A stretch of 64,000 nucleotides of DNA from Streptomyces bicolor (GTDB taxonomy: Bacteria; Actinomycetota; Actinomycetes; Streptomycetales; Streptomycetaceae): assembly GCF_000719285.1 (NCBI RefSeq), contig NZ_JOFS01000014.1:62001-126000 (forward strand), in the 5' to 3' direction. Below are positions 43,574 through 52,338 of the stretch, one piece after another; the first letter of the stretch is position 1; every line of letters begins with the position of its first letter. The notes beneath the pieces were generated by a model. It was not told the DNA's origin and ran no database searches. It saw nothing but the letters and a program-made list of their open reading frames with translations. The position numbers and the translations under genes are program-made.

Positions 43574-44962
43574 ATGGCGGGGATGCCGGTGCGGATGAGT
43601 GCGGGGGTCGGTACGGCAGCGGGCCGGGGCGCGACGAAGGGCGGCCGCGCGCTCATCCGCCGCCGCTGGACGTCCCGGTCGGCGACCGGGGAGCAGCCGG
43701 AGCGGTCCGCGACGATCTCCCTCCAGATAAACGCGCTCCAGGCGCTGTGCCGCCAGGTCTTCGGCTTCCGGCTCGCCATGATCGCGCTCGCCGCTCCCGG
43801 GGCACTGCTCAACGCGGCGCCGGGCCTGGGCACCCGTCTGGTGGGCGCGGCGGTGGTGATCACCTTCATGGTCTCCTACGCCCTGTTCCGCGACTGGGAA
43901 CGCTTCGGCCCCCTCCTCCTGCGCCACCCCACCCTCCTGGCGGCGGACACCCTCTTCACCTCCCTCCTCCTGATCTCCGCGGGCCCGGACACGACTCTCG
44001 CCTACGTCAGCGTCTGCACCCCGCTCCTGGCCGGCATCGTCTACGGCTACCGAGGCGCGGCGGCGTTCGCCAGCGTGCAGTCCCTGATCCTGCTCCTGGC
44101 CTATGCGATCGACCGGGAGGCACAGGCGGGCAGCGGACTGGCGGAGAAACTCCTCCTCCCGGGCTTCTGCGTCATCACGGGCGCCCTCGGCTCGTCCCTG
44201 CGCAACCTCATGCTCCGCTTCGGCACGGCCACCCAGGCCCTCACGACGATCCAGGCCCGCCTGGCGGTCACGGAGGCGGTGAGCGCGGAACGGGCCCGCC
44301 TGGCCCGTGAGATGCACGACTCGGTGGCGAAGACGCTGCACGGCGTGGCGCTGGCGGCGGAGGGACTGGCGATCTCGTCGGCGGCCTCCAAGGACCCGTC
44401 CCGCGTGGACCCGAGCGTGATCAGGCAGCAGGCGGAGCTGGTGTCCCGGGCGGCCCGCCGAGCCGCCGCGGAGTCCCGGGAGCTCCTGGCGGACCTGCGC
44501 CGCGAGTCCGACCCGGACCACACGACGGACATCGCGCCGGAACTGGCCGCCCGCACGCAGGACTTCACATCCCGCACCGGCCTGCACACCACGTTCGACG
44601 TCACAGGCGAGGCCCCGTTGCCTTCGGTCCCGCCGACGGTGGCCCGCCACCTCCTCACCATCACCGAGGAGGCCATGGAGAACGCCCACCGCCACGCGAA
44701 CGCGACACGGGTCGAGGTACGCGCGGGAGTGGAGGCCGACGAACTCCGCCTGACGGTCCGGGACGACGGCCAGGGCCTCCCCGCCGGCACGACGGTCGAA
44801 CAGCAACGCAGGACGGGCCACTTCGGTCTGCTGGGCATGACGGAACGGGCCGCATCGATAGGAGCCCGTATCCACATCGGCAAGGGCAGGCACGCACGCG
44901 GCACGGAGGTCCGCCTGGAACTCCCGCTGGCGGCCCTGACGACGACGAAGGCGACCCCATGA
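43574..44962 (+). CDS. NarL-type sensor histidine kinase in the Tad operon
   Basis: 462 aa with ~6 membrane helices between residues 64 and 207 and no large exterior sensor domain. The HisKA_3 box ARLAREMHDSVAKTLHGVAL carries His248; the GHKL domain has EEAMENAHRHANAT (N box), VRDDGQGLP and GHFGLLGMTERAASIGA. It autophosphorylates and passes phosphate to the regulator whose gene overlaps it by 4 bp. Location suggests it controls pilus gene expression; the signal is unknown. Confidence 0.9.
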   Translation: MAGMPVRMSAGVGTAAGRGATKGGRALIRRRWTSRSATGEQPERSATISLQINALQALCRQVFGFRLAMIALAAPGALLNAAPGLGTRLVGAAVVITFMVSYALFRDWERFGPLLLRHPTLLAADTLFTSLLLISAGPDTTLAYVSVCTPLLAGIVYGYRGAAAFASVQSLILLLAYAIDREAQAGSGLAEKLLLPGFCVITGALGSSLRNLMLRFGTATQALTTIQARLAVTEAVSAERARLAREMHDSVAKTLHGVALAAEGLAISSAASKDPSRVDPSVIRQQAELVSRAARRAAAESRELLADLRRESDPDHTTDIAPELAARTQDFTSRTGLHTTFDVTGEAPLPSVPPTVARHLLTITEEAMENAHRHANATRVEVRAGVEADELRLTVRDDGQGLPAGTTVEQQRRTGHFGLLGMTERAASIGARIHIGKGRHARGTEVRLELPLAALTTTKATP

Positions 44963-45675
44963 ACACCCCCTTGCGGATCGTCGTGGCCGACGACAACCCA
45001 GTGGTCCGGGCAGGTCTGACGGCTCTCCTCTCCAGCCACGAGGACATCACGGTCGTAGCGGAGGCGACCAACGGCCAGGAGGCCGAGGCCGCGGCGCGCG
45101 ATCACCGTCCCGACGTGATCCTCCTGGACGTTCGCATGCCGGGTGTGGGCGGAATCGAGGCACTGCCGCACCTGGTCCGTATGGCTCCGGTGATGATGCT
45201 GACCTACAGCAGTGAGTCGGAGACGGTCCGAGAGGCCCTGCGCCGAGGGGCCGTCGGCTACCTGGTCCACGGTGAGTTCACGACGGACGAACTGGTGGAG
45301 GCCGTACGGGACATCAGGCGGGGCGGGCCGCCTCGACTCACCCCCACGGCGGCGGCATCACTAACGGAAGCAAATACTCAACTACCAACCCCTACGGGCA
45401 ATTCCCTGGAACGCCTTTCGCAAGTGCAACCGGATGTGGGACAGTCGTCGTCGTATCGGTCAGGGTTCCAGCTGAGCAGGAGGGAGGCGGAGATCATGGA
45501 CCTCATCGCATCGGGCATGAACAACCAGCAGATCGCCGCCGCCTGCTTCATCAGCGAGAAGACGGTCAAGAACCACATCAACCGCATCTTCGCCAAACTC
45601 CACAGCACCAGCCGGGCGGAAGCCGCGGCCAAGTGGCTGGGCACGGCCCCGGGTTCACACCCAGGACGGAGCTGA
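44959..45675 (+). CDS. NarL/LuxR-type response regulator
   Basis: 238 aa. Receiver domain with Asp57 (VILLDVRMPG), Thr and Lys positions partly altered: the usual Lys near residue 105 reads LVHGEFT, so the switch lysine is missing and phosphorylation behaviour may be atypical. A long linker (QLPTPTGNSLERLSQV) leads to a LuxR HTH (QLSRREAEIMDLIASGMNNQQIAAACFISEKTVKNHINRIF). Cognate of the kinase 4 bp upstream; the likely target is the Flp pilin promoter just downstream. Confidence 0.9.
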   Translation: MNTPLRIVVADDNPVVRAGLTALLSSHEDITVVAEATNGQEAEAAARDHRPDVILLDVRMPGVGGIEALPHLVRMAPVMMLTYSSESETVREALRRGAVGYLVHGEFTTDELVEAVRDIRRGGPPRLTPTAAASLTEANTQLPTPTGNSLERLSQVQPDVGQSSSYRSGFQLSRREAEIMDLIASGMNNQQIAAACFISEKTVKNHINRIFAKLHSTSRAEAAAKWLGTAPGSHPGRS

Positions 45676-45703
45676 CCGGCGATGACACAGCGACGGTTTT
45701 CGG

Positions 45704-45727
45704 CCTGGGCCCGTAATTGGGCCCAGG
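45704..45727. terminator. Strong hairpin after the response-regulator gene
   Basis: CCTGGGCCC (45704-45712) pairs with GGGCCCAGG (45719-45727) around GTAATT, a 9-bp perfect stem 29 nt past the stop. There is no T-run. It could also be an operator for the pilin promoter. Confidence 0.55.
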
Positions 45728-45820
45728 GACCCTCTGGTGTTCCGGGTAATCCCGCTTACTTTTCTCCTGAGCAATACGAGCCAAGTGCTCAGCGATCGCC
45801 GGACACCAGAGGGGAACACC

Positions 45821-46018
45821 ATGAGCAACTGGATCAACACCACCGTCGCACACCTCCGCGCGCGGGCTGCTCGGGGGGACGAGGGGCAGACGGCGGTGGA
45901 ATACCTGGGGATCATTGCGGTGGTGGTGGCGATTGTGTTGGCGATTACAGGGACCGACATCGGTCAGACGATCTACAACGCGATCACCGACAAGATCCTC
46001 GAAGTCACCGGCGGCTGA
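45821..46018 (+). CDS. flp: Flp-type major pilin
   Basis: 65 aa, typical for Flp pilins. ATG 45821 with AGAGGGG upstream. Short basic leader (TVAHLRARAARGDEG), cleavage after Gly, then QTAVEYLGIIAVVVAIVLAITG with Glu+5 and Tyr+6 as in Flp subfamily pilins, followed by a short tail. Should be cleaved by a TadV-type prepilin peptidase, none of which is encoded in this window, and assembled by TadABC. It has its own 145-bp upstream region, so expression is likely separate and high. Confidence 0.9.
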   Translation: MSNWINTTVAHLRARAARGDEGQTAVEYLGIIAVVVAIVLAITGTDIGQTIYNAITDKILEVTGG

Positions 46019-46614
46019 TGCGGCCCCGAAGGTCTGGCGACGCAGGGCAGGCTTTCCCCATCTACATCACGGTGGTGGCGGGCCTGCTCTTTCTCGCGTT
46101 CGCCTACCTTGCCGTCGGCCAGGCGGCGGCAAATCGGAACGGCGCCCAGACGGCAGCCGACGCGGCAGCGCTCGCGGCGGCTCTGGACACTCGGGACAAG
46201 CTCACGGACGAGTGGGTGGAGAACGTACTCGACCCGACGAAGTGGCAGGCCATCTTCGACGGCGAGGGCGTGGTGTTCGACGGGTGCGGCCGCGCGGCAG
46301 AGCTGGCGGCGCAGAACGACGCCACGGCGGACTGCCAGTCGACGCTCGGACTGCCTCCGGGCTACGAGGTCGACGTCGAGACCACGAAACCCGTCGGTGA
46401 TTCCATTGTGCCGGGCACAGAGGACATGCACTCGACCGCGACAGCCACCGCCGTCATCGAGCCGCTCTGCGAGTTCGAGCTCCCGGGTGAGGATGCCGGA
46501 GACGACGTACTGCCGGAGCTCACCTGCAAGGACCGGAACTGGACCCTGGACCCGGAGGATCTCGACGATCTACCAGGGCCCGAGGACCTCTTCGACGTCC
46601 ATCTGGCCGACTGA
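46018..46614 (+). CDS. TadG/Tad-domain pilus-associated protein
   Basis: 198 aa from ATG 46018, overlapping the pilin stop (TGATG). N-terminal GDAGQAFPIYITVVAGLLFLAFAYLAVGQAAANRNGAQTAADAAALAAAL is the standard Tad helix plus alanine-rich stretch. The exterior part is acidic with four cysteines (GCG, DCQ, LCEF, LTCK) that may pair. Likely anchors the pilus or forms the surface-exposed base. Confidence 0.85.
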   Translation: MRPRRSGDAGQAFPIYITVVAGLLFLAFAYLAVGQAAANRNGAQTAADAAALAAALDTRDKLTDEWVENVLDPTKWQAIFDGEGVVFDGCGRAAELAAQNDATADCQSTLGLPPGYEVDVETTKPVGDSIVPGTEDMHSTATATAVIEPLCEFELPGEDAGDDVLPELTCKDRNWTLDPEDLDDLPGPEDLFDVHLAD

Positions 46615-46648
46615 CAAGCGATCGACGAGTGACGAGGGAAGCAGAGGC

Positions 46649-47230
46649 ATGAGCATTCGGTTCACCACGAAGGCCCACAGGGGGATGGTCGCGCTGACCG
46701 TTGCGGCTGGCCTGGCCCTCGGCGTGGCCGGCTGCGGCAGTGGAGGGGGCGACGACAACAAGCCTGAGGCGTCGACGCCCGCATCCAAGAGCAGCGGATC
46801 CGTGCCGAGTGCTCAGGAGGGCCAGGCGGAGGAGCCTCTGGCTGAGTTGAAGGGCCCCAACGGCTTGTCGCTCCAGATAAGCTCCGCCACACGGGATACC
46901 GGCGGATTCGTCACCGTCAGCGGCACTTTGAAGAGCGACGCCGACAAAACGTTGTCGCTTCCTGCCCAGTTGAGTGGCAACGAGACCGAGATCCTCAGGA
47001 ACGGTCGGTCCTTCGGCGGAGCCACACTGGTCGATCCCAAGGGAAAGAAGCGCTACTACGTGCTCCGGGACACGGACGGTCGTCCTCTCACCACGACGGG
47101 CGTCACGTCCATCAAGTCCGGTGAGGACATCCCGGTGTTCATGCAGTTCCCGGCACCGCCCCAGGACACGACCGACGTGTCTTTCCAACTGCCCATGTTC
47201 GCCCCGGCCGACATCACGATCTCCGGGTGA
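46649..47230 (+). CDS. Predicted lipoprotein of the Tad locus
   Basis: 193 aa. Signal peptide with lipobox LGVAGC (Cys near residue 29), then a Ser/Pro/Gly linker and an exterior beta-rich domain (LSLQISSATRDTGGFVTVSGTLKSDADKTLSLPAQL, KKRYYVLRDTDGRPLTTTG). It should be diacylated and held on the outer face of the membrane. No enzyme motif. Followed after 8 bp by the OmpA-domain gene, so the two probably act together at the cell wall. Confidence 0.85.
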   Translation: MSIRFTTKAHRGMVALTVAAGLALGVAGCGSGGGDDNKPEASTPASKSSGSVPSAQEGQAEEPLAELKGPNGLSLQISSATRDTGGFVTVSGTLKSDADKTLSLPAQLSGNETEILRNGRSFGGATLVDPKGKKRYYVLRDTDGRPLTTTGVTSIKSGEDIPVFMQFPAPPQDTTDVSFQLPMFAPADITISG

Positions 47231-47238
47231 GGCCAACA

Positions 47239-47868
47239 ATGACCCGCACCCCCCGCCTCCCCCTCACCCTCACCGCTGCCACCCTCATGGTCGCCGCCAA
47301 CATCCTCGGCGCCACCACAGCCGACGCGGCCGACGACCCCAGCGTCCCGCCCGGCACCGAGGCCACGGCCGCCGCGCCCGTCGAGGTGGACGCGAACGAT
47401 CCGGACCTCAAACTCCCGGAGGGCGCGACGCTCGCCGAACCCAAGGTGCTGGACATCAAGCAGGTCGTCGAGGACCAGGCCGGTGAGGAACGCCGGGAGG
47501 ACACCAACACGGACGTGAAGTTCGCGCTGCAGGCGGAGGTCCTGTTTCCCAAGGACAGCGCGAAGCTGACCGGCGAGGCGAAGGCCCGTATCTCCTCGAT
47601 AGCCGAGGAGATCAAGACCCAGAACGCCACCCGGATCCGCGTCTTCGGCTTCACGGACAACCTGGGCTCCTCGGCCCACGGCGACGTCCTGTCCAGGAAG
47701 CGTGCGAACGCCGTACAGGGCGTCCTGGAGTCTGAGCTGAACGACTCGACGATCACGTACGAGGTGCGGGGCTACGGCGAGCAGTACCCGATCTCCTCCA
47801 ACGCGACGGAGTCCGGCCGCAAGAAGAACCGAAGGGTGGAGGTCTCCTTCCCGCGCTCGGAGAACTGA
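47239..47868 (+). CDS. Secreted OmpA-domain (peptidoglycan-binding) protein
   Basis: 209 aa from ATG 47239 (GAGG 6 nt upstream; GTG 47227 overlapping the previous stop is possible). Signal peptide ends near ADA-AD. The C-terminal ~110 residues are an OmpA/MotB domain: VLFPKDSAKLTGEAKARISSIAEEI, RIRVFGFTDNLGSSAHGDVLSRKRANAVQGVL, YEVRGYGEQYPI and NRRVEVSF. This fold grips diaminopimelate in peptidoglycan. In an actinobacterium without an outer membrane it may tether the pilus to the wall. Confidence 0.9.
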   Translation: MTRTPRLPLTLTAATLMVAANILGATTADAADDPSVPPGTEATAAAPVEVDANDPDLKLPEGATLAEPKVLDIKQVVEDQAGEERREDTNTDVKFALQAEVLFPKDSAKLTGEAKARISSIAEEIKTQNATRIRVFGFTDNLGSSAHGDVLSRKRANAVQGVLESELNDSTITYEVRGYGEQYPISSNATESGRKKNRRVEVSFPRSEN

Positions 47869-47955
47869 CCGGTCTGCCGGGAACCCTCCCGGAGCCCGTT
47901 ACCTTCCGCTCCGACGTGGGTGCGCCGACCGAGGGGCCGGCGAGATCGGCCGGAT

Positions 47956-48663
47956 TCAGCTCGCCGAGGCCCGCTGCGCGGGACCGAGGGCCGGTGGCGT
48001 CCGGTGGTCGTCGGACGGGCCGGGGTCGCCGGTCTTCCAGCCGGGGGCGTAGGCACAGGGCATGGCGGCGCCACCGGTGAGGTACTCCCGGTCCGGGTGC
48101 CAGGTGAAGGACATGCGCTCGTTCCCGTCGTCCCGCTGGACGGACAGGTCCCAGTCCTTGCCCTTGCCGCCCTCACGGTAGGCCGTGACCTTCCAGCCGT
48201 CGGCCTTCAGGTGCTGGTGGAGTCGGCGGAGGCCGGAGACGGCCTGGTCCGCGGGCACGTGGTCCAGTGCCCAGCTGTGGCTCACCTGATAGGCGCCGTC
48301 GACGGTCTTGTCCTCCAAGCCCAGCGAGCCGCTTGTCCAGCAGAAGTCGGAGCTGAACGTGTTCTCCGTGCTGACGCCGATGTCCTCGACTCCCGGTTCC
48401 ACGGTGCGCTCGAACCCCATGACGTCGTACGCCTCCTGGGAGTGCTGGAAGGCGCGGCTCGCCATGTCCTCGGGCGCGACGCGGGGGAAGTCGGCCCATC
48501 CCCGGTTCTCCCAGGCGAGTTTGCCGATCAGAGCGAGCACGGTCACCAGGGGTATGCCGATGAGCGCGGCGCAGCCGCATCCGAGGACCTTGCGGGTGGA
48601 CGGGCGGGACCTGGAATCGGTCGGTGCGGGGGGTGCGCTGGTCGGTATGGTCGTCTCGGACAT
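47956..48663 (-). CDS. Hypothetical single-pass membrane protein
   Basis: 235 aa. Short Pro/Ser-rich cytoplasmic start, one helix (VLGCGCAALIGIPLVTVLALIGKLAW, ~27-50) and an exterior domain with two cysteines (DFCWTSG, MPCAYAP), WALDHVP and a VTAYREGGKGKDWDLSVQRDDGNERMSFTW beta sheet. Named family not recognised. Convergent with the OmpA gene; 126 bp separate it from the NACHT gene on the same strand. Confidence 0.72.
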   Translation of the reverse strand: MSETTIPTSAPPAPTDSRSRPSTRKVLGCGCAALIGIPLVTVLALIGKLAWENRGWADFPRVAPEDMASRAFQHSQEAYDVMGFERTVEPGVEDIGVSTENTFSSDFCWTSGSLGLEDKTVDGAYQVSHSWALDHVPADQAVSGLRRLHQHLKADGWKVTAYREGGKGKDWDLSVQRDDGNERMSFTWHPDREYLTGGAAMPCAYAPGWKTGDPGPSDDHRTPPALGPAQRASAS

Positions 48664-48789
48664 GACGGGAGGGTAGGCCGGCGGTTGAGCGCCGTGGATG
48701 GGCGCGGCTACCTGGTCGGGACTGGGTACGCGTACTCAACCGAGGCCACCGAAAGCCACCCGGAGCCGGCCGCCTCAGCGGTGAACCGG

Positions 48790-51330
48790 CTACTCCAGGG
48801 AGGCCTGGAGAGCGCGGATGTGCGGCTTCCACAGCCAGGCTCCGGTGCCGTCCGGGAGTTCGGCCGCCATGGCCAGCACGCGCCGGGCGTCGTCGGGACG
48901 GTCCGCGCCGACCAGGGCCCTGGCGTATTCGTACAGGTCGCGGGCCATCTCCTCGCGGTGGTCCGGGTCGCCGTCGAGGTCCTCGCCGAGGCGCTGCTCG
49001 AACAGGGGGATGGCGTCTGTCCAGTTCCGCCGGGCCAGCTCCGTTCTGGCGCGGGCGATGGTGATCAGGTCGTCCTTGGCGCGGTCGTCGGTGCGGCCGT
49101 GGTCGCGGAGCCAGGCGTTGTCCTCGAGTGCGGCCAGTTGGAGGCCGGCCAGGGCCGGGTCGTCCGTCGCGATGGCGAGTTCCAGGCGGTGGAAGGTCAG
49201 GGTCATGATCCAGCGCTCGCCCTGGGCGTCGGGTCCCAGACCGCTGAAGTAGGCCTCGGCCTCGTCCAGGAAGGCCCGGTACGCGTCAGGGGTCAGCTCG
49301 CCGAGGTGGTACTCCAGGCGGCGCAGCGCGGACGTCGTGATGTAGCGGCCCTTGGCGTTGCCCCGGCGCTCGTCCACCTCGATGGAGCGGTGGAACCACG
49401 AGCGCGCCGCTTCGGCGTTGCCGAGCAGGAACTCGAGATAGGCGAAGTCGTAGAACATCGCCGAGAGATTGCCCGGCTCCTCGTCGCCGGAGACGTCCGC
49501 CGAGACGAGACGGCGCAGGATCTCGCCCGCCCGCGCCAGGTTGGCCGCGCCGCCCAGACGACGGATCCGGGCCGACTCGCGGTGCGCCGCGACCAGGGCC
49601 AGCGCCTGCTGACGGCCCGGGGACGCGTGTTCCCCCAGCAACTCCTCGTCCCCCAGCAGGGTCAGGACCCGTTCGTGCAGCTCGTTGCCGTCGGCGCGGT
49701 AGCCGAGTGTGTCGCCGAGCTGGTCGTGCGCCTCGAGGCTGATGACGACCCGGGCGAGCCCGCGGGCCAGCTCGTCCCGCAGGTTCGGCGCGACCGCACA
49801 GGCGGCGATGTAGTCGGTGACCAGGCTCCCGAAACCGACCTCGGCGTGCTGAGCCTTCGCCCGGCCGAACGGCAGGCCTCCCAGCAGGCCCACGAGCGGA
49901 TCCAGGGCCTCGGGGACGCCCTCCTCGAGCGCGGTGACCAGATGTCTGGCCGTGTTGGTCAACGCGTAGACGTCCTCGCAGGACGCCCAGTCGTGGCCGT
50001 ACAGACCGAGAAGGTTCCGTGCCAGTTGGAGGTGGTTCGTCGAAGGCTGCACGCTCCAATACTCGTGCCCGGACTCGGCGGTGAGGAAGTCCGCCAGGCT
50101 CCCGTGGCAGAACCTGACCCGGTCCTGGTCGACGCGCAGGATCGGCCCGAGGTCCTCCAGGACGGCCGTGAGAAGGTCCGGAGAGTCCGCGGGGAACCCG
50201 AGATACCGTGCCAGGCTCCGCGGCGGCAGCGGGGTGAAAGCGATCGCGAGCGTGGCCAGCAGGGGCTGGTAGTAGGCCTTCCAGCGGCTGTCTCCCGCCC
50301 TCTCACCGGGGACGCGGCGGCCCGAGGCCCGGCGTGCCTGGCCGACCAGATACTCGTAGAGATCGTCGAGGCCGTCGGGGAGGCTCTGCGGGTCGAGCAG
50401 GTCGGGGACGGTGCTGGCCCAGAGCGCGGCGTAGAGGAAGACGTTGTCGGCCTTGCGCGCCACCTCACGGTCGAGCCCGGGGCGTCCGGTGATCCCGGCC
50501 CGGGCGAGGACGGACGCGGCGTACTCCGCGATCTCGTCCTCGATCTGCCGGCGGTGCCCGTCCAGGCTGATCCGCGCGTACCGGTTCTGCTGGCGCAGGT
50601 AGAACTGCTTGAGCGGCAGTGGGCGGGTCGTCACCACCACCCGCAGGTTCTCCGGCAGTTCCGCGCAGTCGGTGAGCCAGTCGACTATCGAGTCCTCGCC
50701 GCCGGCCCAGCCGGTGGCCGCGCCGATCTCGTCCAGTCCGTCGATCAGCAGCACGATCGAGGCCGACCGATCGGCCTCGGCCAGCCGGGCCGCCGGCTCG
50801 ATCAGTGCCTGCCTGGTCAGATCGGCCAGACTGGTCCGTGACAGGTCGTCGATCAGCTCGCCGATCCTGACCGCGATCACTTGCCCGGCCTTCGCCGCCG
50901 ACTGCCTGATCGCGAAGGCCGTCCTGCGAAAGGACGACACGACCAGCCTGCGGATCTCGACGCCGATCAGGTCGTCGGCCTGCTCGACCTCCATCGTCGC
51001 GGTCACGTTCAGGTCCAGATCCATCAGCTCGGGACGCAGTACCGCGATCTGGTGCCCCACGCGGACCAGGAACGCCCGCCCGTCTCCGGACGACAACGGC
51101 GCGACACTGTCACGCCGGATGAAATAGCGAGGATTGATCCCCGGCTCCCGCGCCAGCGACGCGAGAAACGTGCTCTTCCCGGTCCCGGCGACCCCTTCGA
51201 GCACGATGAACCGGACACGCGGCGCATCCAGGAGATCCTTGACCTGCGCCAAGAGCCAGTCCCGCCGGACGAGATCGCGGGTGAGGTGCTCGTCCAGGAG
51301 GTCCTCGAAGAGCAGTTCGTCGCGGTGCAT
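48790..51330 (-). CDS. NACHT-type STAND NTPase with TPR-like C-terminus
   Basis: 846 aa. An N-terminal short helix-rich region leads to the NTPase: Walker A GVAGTGKST (46-54), Walker B IVLLIDGLDEIG (192-203), VVVTTRPL (sensor 1) and a winged-helix region to ~430 (PRSLARYLGFPADSPDLLTAVLEDLGPILRV). The rest is TPR-like helices, including FLLGNAEAARSWFHRSIEVDERRGN. There is no attached effector domain, so an encoded partner must act. STAND proteins of this form are sensors in phage defence and programmed responses. Its start overlaps the stop of a small membrane-protein gene (TAATG), a probable partner. Confidence 0.86.
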   Translation of the reverse strand: MHRDELLFEDLLDEHLTRDLVRRDWLLAQVKDLLDAPRVRFIVLEGVAGTGKSTFLASLAREPGINPRYFIRRDSVAPLSSGDGRAFLVRVGHQIAVLRPELMDLDLNVTATMEVEQADDLIGVEIRRLVVSSFRRTAFAIRQSAAKAGQVIAVRIGELIDDLSRTSLADLTRQALIEPAARLAEADRSASIVLLIDGLDEIGAATGWAGGEDSIVDWLTDCAELPENLRVVVTTRPLPLKQFYLRQQNRYARISLDGHRRQIEDEIAEYAASVLARAGITGRPGLDREVARKADNVFLYAALWASTVPDLLDPQSLPDGLDDLYEYLVGQARRASGRRVPGERAGDSRWKAYYQPLLATLAIAFTPLPPRSLARYLGFPADSPDLLTAVLEDLGPILRVDQDRVRFCHGSLADFLTAESGHEYWSVQPSTNHLQLARNLLGLYGHDWASCEDVYALTNTARHLVTALEEGVPEALDPLVGLLGGLPFGRAKAQHAEVGFGSLVTDYIAACAVAPNLRDELARGLARVVISLEAHDQLGDTLGYRADGNELHERVLTLLGDEELLGEHASPGRQQALALVAAHRESARIRRLGGAANLARAGEILRRLVSADVSGDEEPGNLSAMFYDFAYLEFLLGNAEAARSWFHRSIEVDERRGNAKGRYITTSALRRLEYHLGELTPDAYRAFLDEAEAYFSGLGPDAQGERWIMTLTFHRLELAIATDDPALAGLQLAALEDNAWLRDHGRTDDRAKDDLITIARARTELARRNWTDAIPLFEQRLGEDLDGDPDHREEMARDLYEYARALVGADRPDDARRVLAMAAELPDGTGAWLWKPHIRALQASLE

Positions 51331-51809
51331 TACTCGAGCGTGTCGATCTCGACGGCGACGACCGGTCCGCTCGCCGACTTGGACTTGATCGTCGAATCGA
51401 TGTTCGTCGACGCCCGCACCTGGCGCAGCTTGACCGCCACGGTCCCGTCCTCGAGCTCCTCGATGTCGACGAAAGCCCTGATCCGATGCTTCGCCGGTGC
51501 CCGCCTCTCGCCCGCGAAGTCGATCTGCTGATCATGGAGATGCTCGAGCAGCGTCCGCGCCCGGTCCATCGTCGCCAGCGCGTCCGCGTCGTTCCGCACC
51601 TCAGCGGCCGGCCGTGCGACCAGCCCGCTCAGGGTCCCCTGTAGCTCCTCGAGTTCGTCCCGCTGCTGCGGTGACGGCTCCCGCACAACCGGAAAGCCCC
51701 TGTCCTCACGTCGGCGGTCCAGCACATGTCCGACGCGATCGAGGAGAAACGAGGCAATGACCGGTATCCCCGCAAGCGAGACAGCGGCCAGCGTTATTGG
51801 CTCGGGCAT
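51330..51809 (-). CDS. Small membrane protein coupled to the NACHT NTPase
   Basis: 159 aa from ATG 51809. Residues 3-25 are hydrophobic (PITLAAVSLAGIPVIASFLLDRV), then a charged linker with coiled-coil-like QQRDELEELQGTLSGLV and LATMDRARTLLEHLHDQQIDFAG, and a beta-rich C-terminus (HRIRAFVDIEELEDGTVAVKLRQVRAS). Not recognised. Translational coupling with the STAND gene suggests it is the membrane effector or anchor triggered by it (inference). Confidence 0.72.
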   Translation of the reverse strand: MPEPITLAAVSLAGIPVIASFLLDRVGHVLDRRREDRGFPVVREPSPQQRDELEELQGTLSGLVARPAAEVRNDADALATMDRARTLLEHLHDQQIDFAGERRAPAKHRIRAFVDIEELEDGTVAVKLRQVRASTNIDSTIKSKSASGPVVAVEIDTLE

Positions 51810-51904
51810 GCACCACTGATACCGGGGAATCCCTTGCGCTGTATGAGCTTTACGAGAATTCCACAGGCCGGTCCGCAGGCAGACCCCGCGCCGAAGCCTC
51901 ACGG

Positions 51905-52270
51905 TCACCCGGAGTCGACGCCGACCCGCACCCCGGCCCGCACCCCCCACCCCGCCATGGCCCCGGCCCCCGCCTCCAGCACATGCCGCGAACGAAGCCG
52001 CGGCAGACCCAACCGTCCCGGCTTCATCGTGCGTACGGCGATGACGTTCAGCTTGCGGTCGAGGTACGCGACATCGATCGGGACGCGCATGCGGAACGTG
52101 TGCACACCACTGGCCGGCGTGAGCAGCATCGCCCCGTCGACGGCGTCACGCCCCAGGAGCCCTTTCGTACGGGCCCGATAGGACGCGGCGATCTCGAGGG
52201 GGACCGTGATGTCGCCCCGCTCCCCATGGACGACGAGGGTCCCTCGCCCGTCACGCCACCGCCGTCCCAT
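51905..52270 (-). CDS. DUF192 family protein
   Basis: 121 aa with AGGAGG before the ATG. Shows the DUF192 core: EIAASYRARTKGLLGRD, GAMLLTPASGVHTFRMRVPIDVAYLDRKLNVIAVRTMKPGRL and a C-terminal VLEAGAGAMAGWGV. The fold is a small beta barrel of unknown function, in other bacteria often exported; no signal peptide here. Members near actinobacterial pilus genes are common in my recollection, but the link is weak. Confidence 0.88.
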   Translation of the reverse strand: MGRRWRDGRGTLVVHGERGDITVPLEIAASYRARTKGLLGRDAVDGAMLLTPASGVHTFRMRVPIDVAYLDRKLNVIAVRTMKPGRLGLPRLRSRHVLEAGAGAMAGWGVRAGVRVGVDSG

Positions 52271-52338
52271 GCCCGGCCACCTCCTGGATCCCGGAATCTG
52301 TGTTGTCCGCCGAGTGCTACCCGGGTAGGAAAGGTCGC

